Source: Chlamydiota bacterium (GTDB lineage: Bacteria; Chlamydiota; Chlamydiia; Chlamydiales; VGMA01). From it: a DNA stretch of 16,341 nucleotides. The stretch is from the NCBI GenBank assembly GCA_016866575.1, contig VGMA01000018.1:1-16341 (forward strand). Reading direction: 5' to 3'. The notes beneath the pieces are model-generated. The model had not been told where the DNA came from and did no database searches. It saw nothing but the letters and a program-made list of their open reading frames with translations. The position numbers and the translations under genes were made by a program. Position 1 is the first letter of the stretch, and the number at the start of each line of letters is the position of its first letter. Positions 12,957 to 16,341 of this stretch are shown here, one piece after another.

Positions 12957-14477
12957 TTAAGAAGAAGCGTTTTGATCGAAAAAGCTCTTCAGATCTCTTG
13001 CATGCCAAGCTTTTTCAAGCTTTTGATATTTTTTATTTGAAACTCCGCCTAAGCACTCCATCGCTCTAAGGATGCGTGCTCTAGCGCGAGGTTTGCCTAA
13101 AATCTCGAAGCAGTCAAATAAGGGAGGCCCTTGTAGTTTGCCCATAATGGTTCCAAAAAGTAGAGGAATCATTTGCTTTTTGAAGTTCAATCCAAATAGT
13201 TCGCAAATTTCTTTAGCTGAAGCTTCAAAAGAGGCTGAAGACCAATCTACTTTTTCATCTAGGCTCCAAATCAAGCACTGCAAAGCTGCTGCTGCTTGTT
13301 CAGGAAGCAGCCCTTTTTGGCATAGTAGTTCCGTGCTAAGAGGGAGGTCATTGACGAAAAAGAAGCTGCAAAGCTCCATAAAATCACCAAATGTTCTCAT
13401 TCTAGTTTGGCATAAGAACGCGAGCTTTTCCATTAGCTCATCTTGAAAGCCCCAATCTTTGATCCGTTTCCAAAGATCTTTTGGCTCAATTGCGTTGATG
13501 ATGTATTGCTGATTTAGCCAGCTCAACTTCTTTTCATCGAAAATCGCGCCAGATTTTCCAATACGGTTCACGTCGAAGTCTTTAGCAATTTCTTCTCTAG
13601 AATAGAATTCTTTTTCATTAGGCATGCTGTAGCCCATCAAAGTCAAGAAATTGCAGATTGCTTCAGGAAGATAGCCGCTAGCGCGGTAGTACTCGATAGA
13701 TGTGTGGTTTCTACGCTTAGAGAGTTTTTTCCCATCAAGACCTAAAAGAAGCGGCATGTGCAAGAACTCTGGAGGCTGCCATCCAAAAGCTTCATAAAGG
13801 TATAAATGTTTTGGTGTAGAGGAGATCCACTCATCACCACGGATCACGTGGGTAATTTTCATTAAGTGATCGTCGACTACATTTGCAAGGTGATACGTAG
13901 GAAAGCCATCAGATTTTAATAGCACTTGGTCATCGACATCAGCCCAGGGTGTGACGATTTTTCCTTTGACCTTATCTTCGAACTCACAATTTCCTGTTAA
14001 GGGAACCTTAAGACGAATAACGTATGGGCGTCCTTCGGCTTCAAATGCTTTGATCTCTTCTTCAGAGAGATTTCTATAGCGTCTATCATAGCCTGAGACT
14101 TTGCCCATGGCTTTACTTACTTCGCGCATCTCTTCGAGCTCTTCAGCAGTAGCAAAGCACTTATAGGCTTTTCCTCTTTTTAGAAGGAGCATGGCATGCT
14201 CTTTGTAGATATCATAGCGCTCTGATTGTCTGTAAGGGCCATATGGGCCGCCTACATCTGGACCTTCTTCCCAGTGAAGGCCTAGCCAATTTAGAGCTTT
14301 AAAGATGTTTTCTTCGTATTCAGGAAGACTTCTTTTTTGATCGGTATCTTCAATTCTGAGAATGAATGTTCCGTTATGTCTTCTTGCAAAAATGATGTTG
14401 AACAGGGCCATATAGGCTGTTCCAATGTGGGGATCTCCCGTAGGAGATGGGGCAATTCGTACTCTTACATTTTCCAT
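12957..14477 (-). CDS. gltX: glutamyl-tRNA synthetase
   Basis: A 506-residue class I aminoacyl-tRNA synthetase that charges tRNA-Glu. The HIGH-type signature is HIGT at 17-20 within APSPTGDPHIGTAYMALFN, and KLSKR at 251-255 is the KMSKS-type loop. RIEDTD at 41-46 and IRGDEW at 212-217 are typical active-site blocks. The C-terminal anticodon-binding helical domain is full length. Chlamydiae lack glutaminyl-tRNA synthetase and use GatCAB, so this enzyme probably also charges tRNA-Gln (family knowledge, not visible here). Ten nt separate its ATG from the tsp stop, with no clear Shine-Dalgarno, which suggests a tsp-gltX operon. Confidence 0.97.
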   Translation of the reverse strand: MENVRVRIAPSPTGDPHIGTAYMALFNIIFARRHNGTFILRIEDTDQKRSLPEYEENIFKALNWLGLHWEEGPDVGGPYGPYRQSERYDIYKEHAMLLLKRGKAYKCFATAEELEEMREVSKAMGKVSGYDRRYRNLSEEEIKAFEAEGRPYVIRLKVPLTGNCEFEDKVKGKIVTPWADVDDQVLLKSDGFPTYHLANVVDDHLMKITHVIRGDEWISSTPKHLYLYEAFGWQPPEFLHMPLLLGLDGKKLSKRRNHTSIEYYRASGYLPEAICNFLTLMGYSMPNEKEFYSREEIAKDFDVNRIGKSGAIFDEKKLSWLNQQYIINAIEPKDLWKRIKDWGFQDELMEKLAFLCQTRMRTFGDFMELCSFFFVNDLPLSTELLCQKGLLPEQAAAALQCLIWSLDEKVDWSSASFEASAKEICELFGLNFKKQMIPLLFGTIMGKLQGPPLFDCFEILGKPRARARILRAMECLGGVSNKKYQKLEKAWHARDLKSFFDQNASS

Positions 14478-14487
14478 GCAGAAGAGT

Positions 14488-16341
14488 TTACTGCTTTTTC
14501 GAAGATTTGTAAAGGTAGATAAGATCTTTTGTGACGTTAAATGCCTCTTCTAACTGCAAATCGGTGCGTCCTATCTTCTCTAGAGCCTCTTCAGAAAATT
14601 CCTTTTTTTCCGCTTCTTTTAAAAAGAGCTGATAGTTTTCATTCAAAGCGATCCTACGGCTTGAATTCATCTTAAGCTGAGGGATGAAGTTGTTCCATAT
14701 TTCTATCGGCTGCTGTGCGTTATTAGAAAAGGTTTTTTTGATCTTTCTTTTGTAGAACGGGTGGACATCTTCGAATGTATCTTGAAAATGGGGATTGATA
14801 GATTCATTTTCTAAAGGATACTTCGATTTGGTTTCTCCAAAATCTAAAAAGCTGTATATGCCAGGTATTTCGATATTTGCCATAACGCCAGTGAGTTGAG
14901 GGCTTCTTCCGCTAACAGTGTAATACATTCCTCTTGTGACTTTGTATTCTCCTTGCTTATTCACTTTGCAAGAAGGTCCTAGCTCTAATGTCAATGTCTG
15001 GTATGAGCCTTTACCGCAGGTTGTTTTGTCTCCTACAACAATAGCCCTACCGTAGTCTTGAAGAGCTCCTGCCACAATTTCTGACGCAGATGCGCTTGTT
15101 TTATCTGTTAAGATCACAAGCGGGCCATCCCAATCAACAGATTCATTGAAATTTCTCAAGTGCTGCACAGCTTCGGTATTGTCTTTGATCGATACAATGA
15201 TCCCTTTTTTGACAAACATGCCCGCAACAGCAACCGCTTGGGGGAGCAAACCGCCAAGATTTCCTCTTAGATCTAACAGTACCGCATCAATTTTATATTG
15301 GCTTTTAAGATTGTCTAAAGCTTTTTTAAGATCATCTGCAGAAGAGTTAGCTTCATCTTGATAAAAAGAATGCAAATGCAAGTAGGCGATCATCGCATCA
15401 CCGGCAGGCTCAATTCTTGCTTCAAATCTTTGTTCTTGGATGATGACATCGCCACGAATGATCTCGATATCAAATCTTTCCTTCTCGCTAACCCCTTCAT
15501 CATTCACAGATTCGCGAACAAGAGTTAAAATCACAGGTGTGCCCGACTGGCCGCGGATCATGTCTACAGATTGAATGATGTCTAGTCCGATGATCGGTTC
15601 GTGATTTACAGCTATAATGCGATCTCCTACGCGAAGCTCTTTATGTAAGCTCGCAGGCCCTCCTTCGATGATTCTCATCACTAAAAGCCCTTTGAGGTCA
15701 TCTTTTAAAACAGCGCCGATACCACTCAATTTTTGCTGCAAATCGATGAGAAATTGAGAGGCTTCAGCTGGGGTAAAATAGACGGTATGGGTGTCTAAAG
15801 AGCCTGCAAAAGCTTTGATCACATAGCTTAGCATCTGTTGTTTTCTACTTTGCTCAGAAGTGAGGATCATTTCAGATTCTCTCATTTCTCTTCGCTGCTT
15901 GATTCTTTGTTGGTAAAGCTCTGCTTGCTCGGCTGTAGGAAACTTTTCTGATGTTTCGGCATGAAGCTTTTGGATGACATGGAGCCTTTTTGTTAGCTCT
16001 TTATCGTCTTTAGCCCACTCGGTCCAATCTTTAGGGTAGTTTTCATCATAGAAGCTATTTTTAAGCGTAGATTCAAGCTCAGTACGTCTATAAATCGATT
16101 GGATCATTGTATGATAGATTTCTTCAAAAATCGTAAAGCGTTCTCTTTGGAACTCTACAACAATTCTTTCTAAAAGCTCATCAGAGGGATAGAGGTAGGT
16201 GGAAATTTCTTTTTCCGACAAATAGATCTTCATAGGATCGAGTTCATCCAAAAAATTTCCAAGGGCTCTTTGTGCAAGTAAAGTATTGACTTGCTTGTAT
16301 TTATAATGAGATTTTAGAATTTCTTGAATTTTATTTTTTGC
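14488..16341 (-). CDS. tsp: Tsp/Prc-type carboxy-terminal processing protease, S41 family (5' partial)
   Basis: The frame stays open to the window edge, giving 617 residues with no start. The first 30 window residues (containing KIQEILKSHYKYKQV, then LLAQRALGNFLDELDP) match the Tsp/Prc N-terminal region, so a TTG at 16251 is not the start and the signal peptide lies outside. A PDZ domain spans about 205-278 from the window edge (LSGIGAVLKDDLKG, RVGDRIIAVN). The catalytic S41 core has LDLRGNLGG, then TSASASEIVAGAL with predicted Ser418, and TTCGKGSYQ with predicted Lys444 and Gln448. A Tsp-type C-terminal extension follows. It should act in the periplasm on C-terminal tails of substrates. The Chlamydia homologue, CT441, has been implicated in cutting host proteins. 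Ser-Lys spacing is 26, one more than E. coli Tsp by my alignment. Confidence 0.95.
   Translation of the reverse strand, partial: AKNKIQEILKSHYKYKQVNTLLAQRALGNFLDELDPMKIYLSEKEISTYLYPSDELLERIVVEFQRERFTIFEEIYHTMIQSIYRRTELESTLKNSFYDENYPKDWTEWAKDDKELTKRLHVIQKLHAETSEKFPTAEQAELYQQRIKQRREMRESEMILTSEQSRKQQMLSYVIKAFAGSLDTHTVYFTPAEASQFLIDLQQKLSGIGAVLKDDLKGLLVMRIIEGGPASLHKELRVGDRIIAVNHEPIIGLDIIQSVDMIRGQSGTPVILTLVRESVNDEGVSEKERFDIEIIRGDVIIQEQRFEARIEPAGDAMIAYLHLHSFYQDEANSSADDLKKALDNLKSQYKIDAVLLDLRGNLGGLLPQAVAVAGMFVKKGIIVSIKDNTEAVQHLRNFNESVDWDGPLVILTDKTSASASEIVAGALQDYGRAIVVGDKTTCGKGSYQTLTLELGPSCKVNKQGEYKVTRGMYYTVSGRSPQLTGVMANIEIPGIYSFLDFGETKSKYPLENESINPHFQDTFEDVHPFYKRKIKKTFSNNAQQPIEIWNNFIPQLKMNSSRRIALNENYQLFLKEAEKKEFSEEALEKIGRTDLQLEEAFNVTKDLIYLYKSSKKQ

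Noticed and set aside
16249..16251. TTG start for the Tsp protease
   Set aside because: The frame continues open to the window edge and the residues before the TTG match the Tsp N-terminal region, so the gene is partial instead.
1..16341. CRISPR arrays, insertion sequences, attachment sites, rRNA
   Set aside because: I saw no regularly spaced repeats, transposase or integrase motifs, target duplications or rRNA sequence. The tRNA is not flanked by a partial copy.

Overview
This window looks like a chromosomal segment of a member of the Chlamydiae, most likely an amoeba-associated (environmental) lineage rather than Chlamydia itself. Three things point that way. The housekeeping genes form chlamydia-like neighbour pairs: mutL next to pepP, ispF convergent with a flavodoxin-less cysJ, and gltX next to a Tsp/Prc-type S41 protease. 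The first 4.1 kb carries two tandem BTB/LRR-like proteins of the kind known to be expanded in Parachlamydiaceae-type genomes. The DNA is AT-rich throughout. The assignment rests on remembered gene order and protein motifs, not on a search.

Layout. 1-4144 (+): a two-gene operon of paralogous large proteins with BTB-like and leucine-rich segments, closed by an intrinsic terminator. 4145-5713 (-): a tRNA-Ser(GCU) gene followed with no gap by dnaB, driven by a TATAAT-type promoter. 5831-8438 (-): pepF and a membrane-anchored protein of unknown function in a tight pair ending in a long inverted repeat. 8463-11628 (+): mutL, pepP and ispF, each overlapping the next by a few bases, divergent from pepF across only 24 bp. 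11614-12726 (-): cysJ-like reductase, convergent with ispF with a 15-bp overlap. 12725-12841 (+): a 38-residue lipoprotein gene whose ATG overlaps the cysJ ATG in one CATG. 12957-16341 (-): tsp (5' end outside the window) followed by gltX. No gene-free stretch exceeds 300 bases.

The functions are a mix of core metabolism (replication, mismatch repair, tRNA charging, isoprenoid precursor synthesis, peptide turnover, periplasmic proteolysis) and probable host-directed factors (the BTB/LRR pair, inferred to act on eukaryotic ubiquitin ligases; possibly Tsp). The most unusual signals concern translation starts. pepP has no ATG/GTG/TTG at the position its fold requires, but has an AUU behind a good Shine-Dalgarno. 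dnaB starts exactly at the tRNA 3' end, so tRNA processing would yield a leaderless mRNA. pepF and mutL appear to have overlapping divergent promoters and almost no leaders. A second theme is the BTB pair, in which gene 1 ends in a second BTB-like segment that gene 2 lacks.
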